Origin: Apostichopus japonicus
Taxonomy: Eukaryota > Echinodermata > Holothuroidea > Aspidochirotida > Stichopodidae
Length of the DNA stretch: 64,000 bases
NCBI RefSeq assembly: GCF_037975245.1
Contig: NC_092581.1
Coordinates: 18,994,303 to 19,058,302 of the forward strand
Direction: 5' to 3'
The notes below the pieces were generated by a model. That model searched no databases, was not told the origin of the DNA, and saw nothing but the letters and a program-made list of their open reading frames with translations. The position numbers and the translations under genes were made by a program. Below, piece by piece: positions 11,997 through 25,900 of this stretch. How positions within the stretch are numbered: position 1 is the first letter of the stretch; each line of letters starts with the position of its first letter.

Positions 11997-13637
11997 GTTA
12001 ACTATTACAGGATAGTATATTTTTTAGTTTGTTTTTCTTACTTAAGCAGAAATAGATAGAAGGATACAAATGTGATTGATTTTCGTTTTCATTAGTTTGA
12101 TTTATTTGTTATTAATATTTGGTAAAAACTATTTCTCAATGAGTCGGCCTTCGATATGTTTAATGGCTGGCTTGAGAAATGATTATCCCGCGTTGCAAAT
12201 TTTTCATAGCCGAAAATTGGAAAATAAACAGACTAAAATTAAACCTTATTATGTTTTAGTTTTGTAAGCAGATGACAATACATCTAAAGATATTTTAACC
12301 TTCTCTCGGAATTATAATAATCACAAATCATACTGAAGTTGAATCTTTCAATTTGAACAAACTTAAAAGTACTTATTATGCAACTTATCGAATTTAGAAT
12401 ATAAATTTATATAAATGTATAAAAAAACATTTTTTTCAACATCCTTATATTCCATGATTCAATACAAATATATATAATTCAGTATAAATACAAAATATAA
12501 TGCTGAAAGAATAAACAATATAACATTTTTCTTTTATTAAATATTAGTTTGAATACCATAAATTGATTAAATGAGATTTGCACAGTTTTATGACTATTTT
12601 GTTGCATATTAATCAGTTTTATTATATATTTTCTCTATATGTAGAAATTACATTGTTATCTCTATCATTGTATAAAATAGAAATACAAAAGTAATTCAGT
12701 TTAAAATTAATTTTATTTAATAATATATTCTAAACGTTTCCTCCTTATTCCGTAGCCTTCTTTTTAATGAAAATTATTTATACAAAAATGAAAATAGAAA
12801 GTACTAATGTCATTCTGAAAACTATTTGGAGATTTTCTGTTGTGAAAAAAATGTTCAGGTAAAGTTTCAAAATAGTGAACGGTTATGATTTTATCTGCCT
12901 CCTTCTTTTTTTGCTTGCGTCGGGAAGTTGTTTACGCTGAAATTAGTCCTTTTAACTTCGGAAAAGCGTAAAATTCGACCCGTTTTATACTTACAAAACA
13001 CTCCACTTAGATAACTGTTCGACCTTATATATATCTTTATCACTTTCAAACACACGCAACACATTAAAGAATTTTTTAGTATAGCACTAAATAATCGCAT
13101 TAACTCTAGTTCAATTCACATTTTACGCACACCCCATTAATTTTAAGAACTTTGCTTAACGGTATTTGCTCGACCTTCAACATCGTGGTACTTATTTTAT
13201 CCCCGTGCACCCGTTTCGCTAAACATGTATTAAGCCTTATGCGAGTTGGCAATTAAGAAAAAGACTGAGAAACACGAAACAAAAAACAGGAGAAGACGCA
13301 GAATGCGTTTCAAAGGACTTTGGGAAGATTATAGAAAACGGTAAGTAACGGAGAAGGCAAAAAAAAAAAAAAAAAAAATCGGATTGTAGAAAGTATAGAG
13401 ATACAATAGAGGCCGACGATAAAGACTTGTAGCTTCGTAAATGTGTTTCATTATTTATTCTTATCCATAATTAAAGATTGACATTTTTTCCATCTTCCTC
13501 TTTGCCATAAGCTGTAATTAACAGCTAGGTATGAAGGGTCTAATAGGTACTCAAGGATCTGGTATAGTGATATAAACAATATCACAATGTATCAAAGTGA
13601 TATAAGTATGGATGTACGTGAGTTATGTAATGACACC
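11997..13637. other. No gene seen
   Basis: Very AT-rich (12,250-12,760 especially). An A run lies at about 13,360-13,378. Confidence 0.5.
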
Positions 13638-13710
13638 TGATATATATATATATATGTTTGTATATGTATATGTGTGTGTATATATATATGTATATATATA
13701 TATATAATAG
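13638..13710. repeat. TA/TG microsatellite
   Basis: TATATATATATG, GTATATGTATATGTGTGTG and TATATATATATA stretches. Confidence 0.85.
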
Positions 13711-14434
13711 TTCTACTTTTCAAGTGGTTTCTGTTTGTTAATATATATCATAAAAGATAACAATGCTATTGTTTTTCTGTCCGTTTGGGATAGGGGGGTA
13801 CAGTGAGTTCCTCTCAAATGGGAATTAAGTTGATGGGAAAGAACATATTTAACTAAAGCCAACATTGTAATTTATTTGTCAAAGTTGTTTTTTATTTTTT
13901 ATTTCCTTAAATTTAACAATGAAAACGTGAAAACTGAGTTATTAATCTAATGAGAAGACCTCCGATGTCTGCATAAATAACGTGGAAGGGGAATTTACAT
14001 ACACAAACTATTAATACGTTTTTCGAAGCACCTTTCTTCATTGCGGAGCTGTTAGCAATTTAAACAAAAAATATGACCAGTTCTCTGCGCTAAATCTATA
14101 CACATTATTTGGGGTCGTTTCTTTTGGTGATCTTTAGCCTCCGTCTCGCAAAACCAGTGTTGCAAGTACCCCTGATAAATGAACGATGATCTAAAATATA
14201 CGTCACATCAAATCCTCGCATATGATTGTGTACATTGATCTTCTGTGGATTAACAGTAGTGCAGAAAAATATCGCTTTTCACCCATTTTTCGTACTCTCG
14301 TGACGCACAAGCAATATTAGCCAAGCCAATGGTATCTTACACAAACAAATTATAACTAGCCTCAATACGTGATGGTAATAGCTGAATTCGCCTTGATTCT
14401 TATATGCAAATCAGGACAGGGTTAGAATAATTCG

Positions 14435-14476
<42 letters not shown>

Positions 14477-17224
14477 CCTTTACAACATCAAGGATGCTCA
14501 GTGTATAGGAAAATTATATATGCTAAAGATGCTATAAAGCTAATCGTTTGTCTGCACTCTCATTTTGGCAGCTGTTCATGTCGCAGTGAATACGAGTTAT
14601 TATGTTCATTTGCAAGCAGTAGAAATTACAATAATTTGTGATGTCATCGTATTATTAATGCTTTATCGATAGGTGTATCTTGTAAGAAGATGAGAGCCAG
14701 GGGGAGGGGTGTGTGGGTGTGGGGGGGAGGAGGAGTGATAAGAATAGGTTAGAGTTCGTCCCCCTAGAATGGAAATTTACATCAAGCCGGAAGTAGTTAT
14801 TCAATTTATCCACACGCTCTGTCCTCATGCAATAGGTCACGTGTTTTACATTATCAAATCTCTAACAGTACAAAATACGGATTCAGTGATATAACTGGTC
14901 TAAATGAAGCAAACGTTGGTAGCGTACATGACTCAGATCACATAGGTTTTCAGAATTAGACAGATTCTATTCAGAGCATGAAATAATTGAACTATACCCA
15001 CGAACCAGTGCCTCAGTTCCACAATGATGATTTATTTGCAGCTTCCTCCTACTTAATGTGAACATCTCCACCGTCACCCCCTCCCACCCCCACCCCGGCT
15101 CCGTGACACTATGTACATGTGTACAATGTGGGGAAGAAGGGGTTACTTTCGAAATGTTCTGTTGAAATATTTCAAGAAGTTCATTGCGATGCAATGAAAA
15201 CAAACAAGGCCAGAAGATTGTGGCACAATGTAAAAATGTAAAATATTTATTGAGACACAGATTAGAATAACTCAACCCCATGAACTGTTCTATTTCATAA
15301 AACCTTGTTAACTTGCAATATGCCATACTTATACCCACTGTATCACCCCATCTACATTCACCGAATGTTAATGTTATAAGTGCTTGTTCACTTCCTTTGA
15401 AAACATATTAGATTGCCACATTATTATTATAATAATAAAGTTAACAAAGATATTATTTAAATGAATAAAACAACATGTTGTTTAATTGGCTACATATCTT
15501 AGTGAATTTCCGTATCTGCTATGATGTCATTAGTACAATCCACATTTTAATTTCATTCGATTTCCCGCTAAAATGGTTGCACTAGATAGCTCTCGTTGTA
15601 GAGAGCGACCTAAGTTTGTTTAGTATGGTCACGTTGGCTAGAAAAACGAATTAAAGTGTTTTAGTTTTTGTCGATATGAATATACCCAAATTACATGCTT
15701 CATTCTTATTGGTTGGTACAGGGACGGTGAGCGCGAACTTGATATCTTGCTGCCACAGTGAAATGTTGTATCTAATTGGCGGGTCGCAACATTTATATAC
15801 CAATTCACATGACCACCAAAAAAAAAAAAACATATTAAGTGATATGGGACCTAAAAGTAGTCACAAATGTTCTACATTCATTAATATGAAATGAAATATC
15901 CTATTAGAAATTTTGTAGACCTAACTTTATAAATCCACAAATTTTCATTTATTTTATTTCGTTTCGGTCATTATGTGAATTCATTTGTTACCGTTGTTTT
16001 ATGGGAGGTGGATAAAAGTCATTGCTCCAATATGAAAGGCTACGCGGACCATGGTTTTGTAAAACCTATTCGTGGACCGCAGAATTGATTGTGCTTAGGG
16101 CTGCATGGGCATTCGCTCACCATGCGGCTTAGTACAAAATTAAAAAGCAGTCCATTATGCATGGGTGTAAATGCATTCTTTAGTCAAAATACTTTTAGAT
16201 ATCATTTGATTTAATTTTGACATTAGGTATGAAATTTCATTAAGCATGTTTTGGAGTAGCTATTCTGTTGTGATAAACTCCATGTGTATGACTGTTTGAA
16301 TGCTCATGTCAACACGAAATATCTTATGCGGACTAATAAATAGAGGATAAAGTCCATTGACGAATTTATTTTATCAAAACTACAGTTATGAAATATTTCC
16401 CCGAAAGGTTAAAGGGCGGTATTGAAGAACTTAGCACGCATAGATTCCGGGTGTGTGACCTGATTAATTTACTTTGGCTTCGGCTTTGAGTACAACGGTT
16501 CTGTATGCTGCCGTGTTGAACGAATCTAACCGTAATAGTATTTACCGACTTTGCGATCCACGTTATAGTCATTGCAGACAATTCACCGCCCCCCTCACAA
16601 TTTTGCCGGCAAGGTCGGTAAGAGTGACTCCATAGTTTTCCCAAACCGTCATGAAAATAGAACACCTTTGAAACGTTAATATCAGTTCGACTGCCTGAAT
16701 TGGTTTAGAACTATATTGACATTAACCACATGTCTTTTGTTCGACTGTTTAGGCCTACCTTAATAAATTGACGTTTTGTTTGGTATTGCTCGAGTTGACG
16801 TATACAGTATTATGCTAATAGTGTGATTAATTTCTCGTGAGGAAAGGGGCCAAGCGTTGGTCGCGTCATGTGGACGCAAAACAATCCAAACAAGAGATTA
16901 TTTCAATCTATTGTTGATTACACATACTTCAGGAAGTTGATAAGTGTAAAGTCTTGTTACAAATCAATGGAACTGGAATGGATCAGAAAATCATATGAAG
17001 GTATTTTACGTCACATATATAGAATGCAAAATATTTGCCTGGGTAAACGTGTTTTTGCATGAATAGATTCTTAAATTCGTTCTTCGAAAAAATATGGTAG
17101 CCCTATCATTTAGCGACAGTTTCTTGTGAATTTGTAAACCTTTTGAGATTTTTGAAACTTTGTATACAGACGTATTTTGACGCATGCGAAGCATGATAGG
17201 AATAATCGATTACCGCTTATTTTA
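13711..17224. other. No gene recognised
   Basis: Apart from the TA microsatellite at 14,438 this is unique sequence. The 123-codon minus frame at 14967-15338 overlaps low-complexity Pro/Ser codons and matches nothing I know. Confidence 0.45.
14438..14474. repeat. TA microsatellite
   Basis: Uninterrupted (TA)n of about 36 bp. Confidence 0.9.
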
Positions 17225-17555
17225 CATTGATGCACGTTTATCGTTTACCATGCAGGGAATTATTACGGTTATTGGTTTTACAATATATGCAACTTGTGAA
17301 TGAAGTTTATAATTCGTCATTCAGGACAGTCATTGTGGTCCACCGTAAGCTGCCATACAGGGACGCATGCAAGCAGTGAGTGTCTGCCATTTGCCATATA
17401 GGGAAGCATGCGAATCACAACGGTTTATCGTTTACCATACAGGGAACTATGCCATCCACTGTTATACCTGGAACCGTGCAGGTATATTGACGGTATACGA
17501 TTCGTCATACAGGGCGGCATGCGAGTCATAACGGTTAACCGTTTATAAAAAAATT
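17225..17555. repeat. Degenerate tandem repeat, unit about 50-60 bp
   Basis: Recurring ATACAGGGA.GCATGCGA and ACGGTTTATCGTTTACC words with intervening variation; about five or six decayed copies. Confidence 0.7.
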
Positions 17556-19976
17556 GAGAGCGTGCCTTTTCATAGTCGGCTAAATAATTGTTCGGATTGC
17601 AGTCGGCGTCACACACCGCAAATCAAAGAGTACGGAAAATGGTCACGTATGAACCAAAATAGAAACTTCAATCGACCATAAACAACAGTTTACAGAATAA
17701 CTCAAACAGAGAATTATATCAATGATAGCACCAATTGTAACTTGCCTAACAGAAATGAATTTACTATGACTAAATCAAAATCAAATCTTGTTGTCAGTCG
17801 TGAAGAAAACATAGTAGTTGAAATGTTCAATCAGCCTAATTATCAGAAACGTAAAACAATCTCGCAATGAGAATTCGCACACCCTCAATCATGAAGAAAT
17901 AAGGCTTACTGGTTTTATTTATTGGTTGTTATGATCTAAAGTCTGGCGGTACAACCCCCCCGCCCCTGCCCCACCTTCCCTGCCCCTCCCAATAATCTCT
18001 CCCACTCGTCCTTCCTCTGCATGAAAATTCCAAACCTTTTATGCTAGCTATAGCGTTCAGATACCAAAAATATGAGTCATTAAGATAATAGAAAAGAAAG
18101 GTTCTTATTTTTCATTACCCTTAATTAGCTTCGCTATATTCATGGCCCGAGAGTATAACTACTTGGTAAAGTTTCGATCATCTTTTTAACACAGCTAACA
18201 GCAAATGACAACTGCGTAAGGTTTATCGAGCATATAATACTTTTGTATAGACGCCCGTCATCACTATACACAGGTTATCGCTCACCAATACTGTACACCG
18301 CGTAGTATTGTAGGAAATAGGGCAAGCGTACCAACCGATTTTTTTTTTTTTGGTCAAAAGAAGGAAAAACTTGGCCCCTTTTGCCTCTCTTCTTAGGTTT
18401 AACCTTTAGCAAACAAAGATTAGTCGATAATGTGTTCTTTTCACCTGATCTTGCTTGAAGTAGGTCGTATCATTCAGGTAATCGGCTCGTACGCCAGCAA
18501 ATTACAGCTGTCCGCATTGGTTACTTAACCTATTAAGATACACTCAGCGGGGAAGGGGGCTATGTAATACCCGCTACATAAAGAGAATATATATATATAT
18601 ACACACATACACATATAAATAAATATATATATAAGGATAGGCGGTGAACGCCTGTGCCACAACAACAAACCCTTCGGTTGTAAAACATTGGTTATAGGGT
18701 CTTTTTTTGTAGAAGGTACTAATACTAACGTAGCTAAAACAACAATGCTCTTCCTCGTTCCGTTTCTATCAATCAAGGCAAAGAGTCGAAGTCTGACCCC
18801 TGAGCTCTTTCCACCAAATATATATTTGGAAGACTTTAATCATAGTCCAACGAGTCGTTAAAAGCGCGCCCCGTTAACAACAAAGGAGTACCATTAAAAA
18901 TGTGGCTTTTGTGCCTCCAGTCGTCCGTCATTACGCATAGCTGAATCATGATAATGTCTAGATGGATATCTGAAGCGCGCCGCAGTATGCTCGGCAAGAA
19001 AGGGAGAAGAGAGAGAGAGAGAGAGATAGAAAAAAAAGGAAGGAAAAAAATGTGGAAGGGAGAAGGGAAGAGGAGAAAATGAGAAATAGGACGAGTAAAC
19101 GCAAGGTCATAAGAGGAGGATGGGAGAGAACACGTCGGGATGAAGAATGAAAGAAAAAAAGTAGCAGAAGAAGGAGAAGAATAAGAAGAGGAAGAAGATG
19201 CTAGAAATGATCAGATTTGGTACTATCTTAGGGATCAGGGTAAAGATGGAAATGCGTAGGGGGGAATCGAGTAGAGGATTAGGAAACCGCATCAAATAGT
19301 CCCTGGCTTGATATTTTCAACTTTTGCTCTCTGGCTTCTTCTGTGGTTTTTTTGTATATATTTTTATCTCCTTTTCTTTAATCGTTTTTTAAGTTTTATC
19401 TATACACATGAGCGCAATCTTGATAACTCTTGTGTATAGGTTTAGTCATATGTGTGAGAATAAATAAGGTGCATAGGCCTATACTATTTATACACTGTAG
19501 GGGAGATTGATGGCTGTTTTCTATGGCTGTGATTCCTTTTAAAAATAGGGTTATAGGTCCAAATCAACTTGTGTCTTTAAATGGGACAGGAAAAGTTACA
19601 GATAGCATATAAACACAGATTGAAATATACCCCGTTTTCATTTTATTTCAAATTTCAGTGTTTTATTTTATAAGTGTTTTTTTTTTAATTATTTATTTTC
19701 TTGGTCGAAATAGTCATCTTGATAAACTCACAATCTCTGGAAGTTCTCTCATAGATATTTTCGAGATTATAAATTCTCTTTCTTAGTTGGTTGTTGGGAT
19801 TAACATCGGGTTATAAGAAAAAAGAAAGCGAATGTATATAACGCTAAAAAGTCCATTTGCATTCTAAATCAATCAAGCACGGTGTCATAAGCGCCAGTAA
19901 TATTCTATAATGATGTCTCGAAGGTAGATATATTACATATGTTCATTATTACATGCTGCGGCTGTTATTGTTACAC
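17556..19976. other. No gene seen
   Basis: Unique sequence with a C-rich patch at 17,955-18,010, a small AT/AC microsatellite at 18,587-18,633 and the purine tract listed separately. Confidence 0.5.
18960..19270. repeat. Purine-rich low-complexity tract
   Basis: Long run of G and A on the plus strand, including (GA)n at 19009-19026 and GAAGAAG clusters. The minus-strand open frame across it is low-complexity Phe/Leu/Ser and unlikely to be a gene. Confidence 0.75.
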
Positions 19977-20166
19977 CTCTAAAACAAAGGTAGGCCTAAT
20001 AACTGTCCTAAAACAAAGGTATAGGCCCTACCATACCACCTCTAAAACAAAAGTAGGCCCTATTAATAACTGCCTTAAAGCAAAGGTATAGGCCCTACCA
20101 TGCCACCCCTAAAACAAAGGTAGGCCCTTTTAATAACTGCCCTAAAACAAAGGTAGGCCCTACCAC
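19977..20166. repeat. 60-bp tandem repeat
   Basis: About three copies of CTAAAACAAAGGTAGGCCCT...TAATAACTGCCCTAAAACAAAGGTATAGGCCCTACCATACCACC, each made of two related half-units. Confidence 0.85.
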
Positions 20167-21507
20167 GCTAAGGTCATTGTCATATATCTTGTTACAAATT
20201 CTGAGAAAATCTTCACTAAGATATACAATACTACAATTTAATTTTGAAGTTATTCGTTACATTTAACTATTTTCTTTCTTTCTTCTCTTTGTGGGGGTTG
20301 GGTAGGTTGGGGAGGGGGAGGGTGGGGGCTCATTATAGGTGACAAAATATTCGTAGGCTTCAACAAAATTCTCAATGATCTTTTTCTGGCTGTCAATTTT
20401 TGAAATTCCTCACGTGGAGAGGCAACGATAAAGGTCAACAGAAAAATAAAATACATTGTATTAATGAGGAATTGAGAGTGACACATTTTGTCACCTTTCC
20501 TGTAGACCTATACTTGGCAACTTGATTTTTTTTTGTCATTAATGCTAGATTGATTCGTTACATGTATCCAGTTAGTTTTTCTTTTTCCTTTACAATGTTG
20601 TTCAACGTTTAACTTTTATGGTATTGAAATCTGAAGCATTAATGCGTAAACAACTGGCGAAGCTGTTATCTTACCGCTTTGCATCACACACTGGAGCCGA
20701 CATCAATGTATAGCGCGGTGCCGCGGTGCCGCGAAACATTGATATGAACCAAAATGCAAAGAAAACTTCTATGACTCACAATATGCAACTTTTAATCATG
20801 ATAGTCCGACTTTTTTCTTCTTTTTGCTAAGAATCTATATAGGCCTTAACCACATCAACATATGGCTAAAAAGGTCTGTAAACTTGTAAAAAAGAATATA
20901 CATATGTAAACGAAATGAGAAGTTTACTATTGACTAATCATGATGTTACTGTTTCGAATCCAGTTCTATGGCAAATAATTTCTTTTCTCTTTCACACACA
21001 ATTAACTAATTAAAATTTAAGCACGTTGCAACTGATAACAAAGAGTGCTGGATGACGTTACATCATGGGTGAGACCATTATTCGACATACTAGCATATTT
21101 TCAGTGGGGCATATAGATGAATGTAATATTATATTCGCTGGACATGACGCGGATCCTGAATAGGCTATATGTCCATTTGAGCTGACTCTCCCCTATGGTT
21201 GCCATACCAACTACGACGTATAATAGTCGTGTATGCTACCATGCAAAATTGACATTACCATGGGACTTTTTCCCGCCATGGAAGCCGACTTTCGTGGAAA
21301 GGGTTACTTTGTATACGGTAAATCCATAAAGCAAAACATTCGACATTTGCTTACGAGGTATAAGACAATCATAAGTGATAAAACAGAAATAGATTATGAG
21401 GTTATGTTTCAGAATGTACAACCACTAAGTTTGTTTGTTGTTGTTTTTTGTGGGGGGGGGCGGAGGGGCGTGCGGGGGAATGTTTTGGTTGCAATTGGTA
21501 TGACGAA
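20167..21507. other. No gene seen
   Basis: Unique AT-rich sequence. The G/T-rich patch at 20,290-20,330 and the G run at 21,451-21,460 are low complexity. Confidence 0.5.
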
Positions 21508-21515
21508 GAGAGCAC

Positions 21516-21752
21516 TGAGGGGCGAATCCAGAAGGAGTGTAGCCCTTGAAGCAGGGGGAGGGAGGGAGGGAGGGAGGGGGGGATCTGAGGTCCTCCCCTA
21601 GATACACATTAAAAGTTTAGTCATCAGACTGATGGTACATTCTGAGGCATATTAAGACTATGAATTATGTATTAACACACTGCAGGTCGTGCTAAGTACT
21701 ACTTTTGATTGTTTGAGGTTGGCAAAGGGTGTTCACACTGGATCCCCGCATG
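21516..21752. mobile_element. Degenerate hAT-like remnant
   Basis: Left end TGAGGGGCGAATCC resembles the right end read inward, CATGCGGGGATCC. Flanking octamers GAGAGCAC (21508-21515) and GAGAGGGC (21753-21760) agree at 6 of 8. The interior shares GATCTGAGGTCCTC...AGATACA with the element at 11542 and CATTCTGA.GCAT.TTAAGACTAT with about 59840. Boundaries are uncertain. Confidence 0.45.
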
Positions 21753-22223
21753 GAGAGGGCTGGGTCCTCAAGATGCTCTGTGAGCTACGGTCCCTCTCCG
21801 TATTCAACTTATATGCGTAGCCATTTGATATGATAATTCAAATGATGTACCACCCAGGGGAAATTTCACATTTAAATGGATAATCGTTCTTTTGCGTTCT
21901 TCAGGTCAAACCCAAAAAACTTGTTTTTTGCTTTTGCTTGTTTTCTTCAAATATGGAAGTTATTCGTGAACACATTTGGCAACAACAGAATGAAGAATGT
22001 CATCATGGTAATTCAGCTGGAAATGTTATTATAATTCATATTTTTTGTATCATGAATGAACTGACATCACAGACCCCCTACTGTGATCAGTTATATGTTG
22101 TGAGATCTTTCCTTTGAAAATAGAAAAGTGACTGGAAGTCACCAACATTGAATGTAGAGGTTGTTGAGCAATTCATTATTTATTACTTCCTATATCATAC
22201 ATAGCGAAAAGGGCACTTTAATC

Positions 22224-22508
22224 CAGGCGCGTAGCCAAGGGGGGGGGGGGCGAAGGGGGCGGCCGCCCCCCCCCCCCTTGAGCATATTTTTTACAAATTT
22301 TTTTAAGGTTTTTATGATATCGCTAGTATTTTCAAAAGAGAAATGCTAAGATGCAACTAACAAGGCATGGGAAGTGCCATTTCCGGCGATCTGGGGGGCA
22401 TTTACAGCCAAAATTTTCTTGTACGCTTCGCGCCAACATGGTGGCGCTACGCTTAGATAGTCTGCAATGCCGAATCTACAGTTTCGCCCCTCCCTTGGCA
22501 AATTCCTG
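22224..22508. mobile_element. hAT-type MITE
   Basis: Left end CAGGCGCGTAGCCAAGGG, right end read inward CAGGAATTTGCCAAGGGA. Perfect 8-bp duplication CTTTAATC at 22216-22223 and 22509-22516. 285 bp, with long G and C runs just inside the left end. Too short to encode a transposase. Confidence 0.85.
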
Positions 22509-22683
22509 CTTTAATCTTTCCAAAGAATCGAGGGTTTTAGCCAGTCAAAAAAGGTTAAATTCAATCAACCCATATGTTCAGTTAGGAACAAGTCATTGGG
22601 ATGGGATTTTCAACTATTTGTCATTTCCAAAAACAAACAAAAAATTGTTGACACATTGTCAGCCACTACCCGATACACATGTA

Positions 22684-22968
22684 CAGAGAACACAGTTACT
22701 ACTGTAAATCTTAAAGTTATGTACCAAAGTAAAAACTTGGTTCGTGCTATAAATCGGTAGCATGTGCTACTAGGATTACAGTAAGAACTGAGGATATATG
22801 ATTCCAACAAATCCAGTTGTTGCAGGATCTGTTGGGATTACACATATCCTCAGTTATTACTGTCAAAACCTAAAAGCACACGCTACCGATTTATCAGATT
22901 TGTCAGCACAATCCAGTATACTTACTGTGGTACTTTAAGATTTACAGTAGATACTGTAATCTCTGTGT
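22684..22968. repeat. Long imperfect inverted repeat (foldback)
   Basis: Left arm about 22684-22806 and right arm about 22836-22968 are reverse complements with small mismatches. Paired blocks include ACTGTAAATCTTAAAGT with ACTTTAAGATTTACAGT, ATAAATCGGTAGCATGTGCT with AGCACACGCTACCGATTTAT, and GTAAGAACTGAGGATAT with ATATCCTCAGTTATTAC. The central loop is about 30 nt. It could be a foldback MITE or a hairpin RNA source. Confidence 0.85.
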
Positions 22969-25900
22969 GAATCGGCTGCTGCCACCGGAATAGCCCTTTA
23001 AACTTTAAAGAAAACCACATCCAGTAAAATAAAACGAGGAACTCTGATCAACTTTTAAACGCCCCCATATATCGACATTTATAAAGTGTCAGATTATACG
23101 GAAACTAAAATGTCGATGGTGTTCTTAGATGAGTGTTTTTCTTCCCCCTTTTTTTTTCGCTTTTTTTTCCTTTATTTTTTGTCGATGATATTACTACCAG
23201 TGCCATTAATCAGGTCATTTCTAATAAAAGTCACCCTTTCACATTTATTTATTTCGAAGTGTATCAAAAGCTAGAGTTAAAGTAATTGCCGAGAGGTCCA
23301 TCACTAGATAATATACACAAAACAAACTGCCTCAAGTTTTGAGCAATTAGACAATTCGTAGAAGAAGTGGGTTGTTACACGAAGAAATAACACTACTTAC
23401 GATTTGACCGGCTAGCCTAACGTACACATGCACTGACCATATAGGCCTAACCCGTCTGACGTTGTACGGGTTTATACATGGGGGCCTCAGCGTGGACTAA
23501 TCCACGCTCTGGGGTAAAACAATCATTAAATGATTGGTTAGTATTCATTCAGTGAAGAGATATCTACGTATTTTGACTTTACATGACTCGGGGTTACTCG
23601 GTGGCTTACACGATAGGAGGCGGGAATGCATGGGGCCTCTACTACGCCCTGCTGTCACGCTGTAAGTGCCATCATCCTTACACAGCAGAAGTTAATGTAA
23701 AAATAAAGGTGTAATCATGTGAAAAGTGTCAAAGAACGACAGTCGACCACAAGTAGTGAGAAAAAACCAAACTCCTTATTTTTTCCCCCTTTAAATCTTT
23801 ACAAGCCACTGGCAAGGCATTTATCAGCCATTAACGTTGCTCTAAGTAGAGCTATTGTCCTATGAATTATTCATGAGAGGTGATAGTAGGAACCCGTCAC
23901 TTATAAGCCCTTATGATCGCAACAAGCGAAAAATGTTGATTCCGTAGCAGAAAATCTAGCGATTTTTGTGGCAAATCATGTCTAAAAAAGATTATTTTGG
24001 TTTCCGTATAGGAACATTAAACGTCCAACTTGTTGATTAAACTTGCCATGCAGACATACTTTATGTTATTTAGAGATTGGAGTTATTTATTTGTTATGAG
24101 TAGTATGGAAAGGTTAACCTGAGCAAAAATAACATAATGTAATGCTTGTTTTAGCATATTATCACTTTCCATCAATGTTTTTTCTGTCTTTATATGTGAA
24201 AGAGCATAATTTTAAGTGCAGATGGTTTAAAAAAAAAATAAGGAGGGATTGAAGGTGATATAAACCATTTTAGAAAAACCTTTGGTTGATGTGACTCCGA
24301 GCGAGTTGTCCGAACGGTTTGGGCTGTCCGAACGGTTCAGTATGCTAAAGTTGCCCCTCTTCTAGCTCAAAAGCTAAACGGTCATGATATGAAGATTTGC
24401 AGGTGCTATGACAGGCCAAGATCTCAGCTATCATGTGGTGGGTAGGATATGCCAGTTGAAAACTTCTGTCTATGCTTTGGCGGGCTTTGGAAGAGACGAG
24501 TTTAGTGTGTAAGTCAATGGAACGATTAATTGTGGTACGACACCTCAAGGGGTATAGGTCACATGTCTCGTAGGATGATATCGTAGGCCGAATCGAGAGC
24601 AAATGACGAAAACAAACTTATGCTAAAAACCGTTCTTCCGAATTTCAAATGTGGTATATTTGAAAATCAATAACAAAATACCTTAATTGTTTTCGCAAGA
24701 AATGAACTTTTCGAAGATTTTATCAAGCAATTATAATTTACTATTACTGATGGAGAGGTTGGGGTGGTGGTGGGGGGGGGGGGTGGAGGAGGGGATGAAT
24801 GAAAGGGCGAGATAAGGTGCAGAGGTATATACCCTTTCTTGTTTAGTAGCTACGCCTCCTAGAAAACAAGATTCATAGAATAATACAGAAACGCTAACAT
24901 TAGCACAAAATCAAAATGAAAAGAACAGTAAGGATCAAATTTACTCTATGTTTATCACAGAACAGCCTGCTGGGATCAAATTTTCTTGTCCTCTGTCTGT
25001 CTTTTTATTATTATTTATTTGTTCTTAATGTTTATGTATATGTAAATATATCCCATTGAAGCAGTGACATTAATTGGAAATCAACTCATTCAATCCTCCA
25101 CCACACCTCACCTTCACCCTCCCCTGACCACCCGCCCCCCATCCCCGGTCACCTAAATTCAAATGCCAACATCCTCTGTCACTCTATTATCAATAATGAA
25201 AAGAAAGATTAAACAATCTGTTAAGAATAATATGTAAATTTAATAATAATGTAATCATGTCATGGAATCTTTTACATATTAATCGTCAAACAGTTCCTTT
25301 CTTCTTAATTGTCAAAATATTTCAAATTTAGTTTACATAATTGATCATGTTTCCTCAATACAAGTCAGATTTATATACCTCTTGATCAAGATATCTGCAA
25401 TCAGATTTATTATTGAAAATAAGAAAAGATTGAAATATAAAATATATAATATATAATAATAATATTTTCCATTTTTTTTTAATGATATCTTTTTGGCAGT
25501 CCGCTACATACATTCATACTGAATTTACAAATAATGCTTAAACAGATATTCACACAATATGCAATGTATCTATAAGTTTATATTTATAATATCTCTTATC
25601 GCGTATATATAAAAGGTAAAAGTAAACAAAATAAAGTATAAATTAACACTTCATTAAATAAATAAATATTTAAATTTCTAATATATTTTTATTGTTTTGT
25701 CAATAATTAAAGTAGAAACAAGATGGCTGTTTCCAGAAAATTCATACTTTCCCAGTCAGTTTCCAGAGTATTATTCTAGCAGCGGAAATAAGTTTTTCTG
25801 TTACACATAAATTATGTAGGTATATTAAACAGTATTACTTATCTTTATAATATTTACTATATAGACGGAACGTACAGTATACATAGTGCGTTCAACAGCA

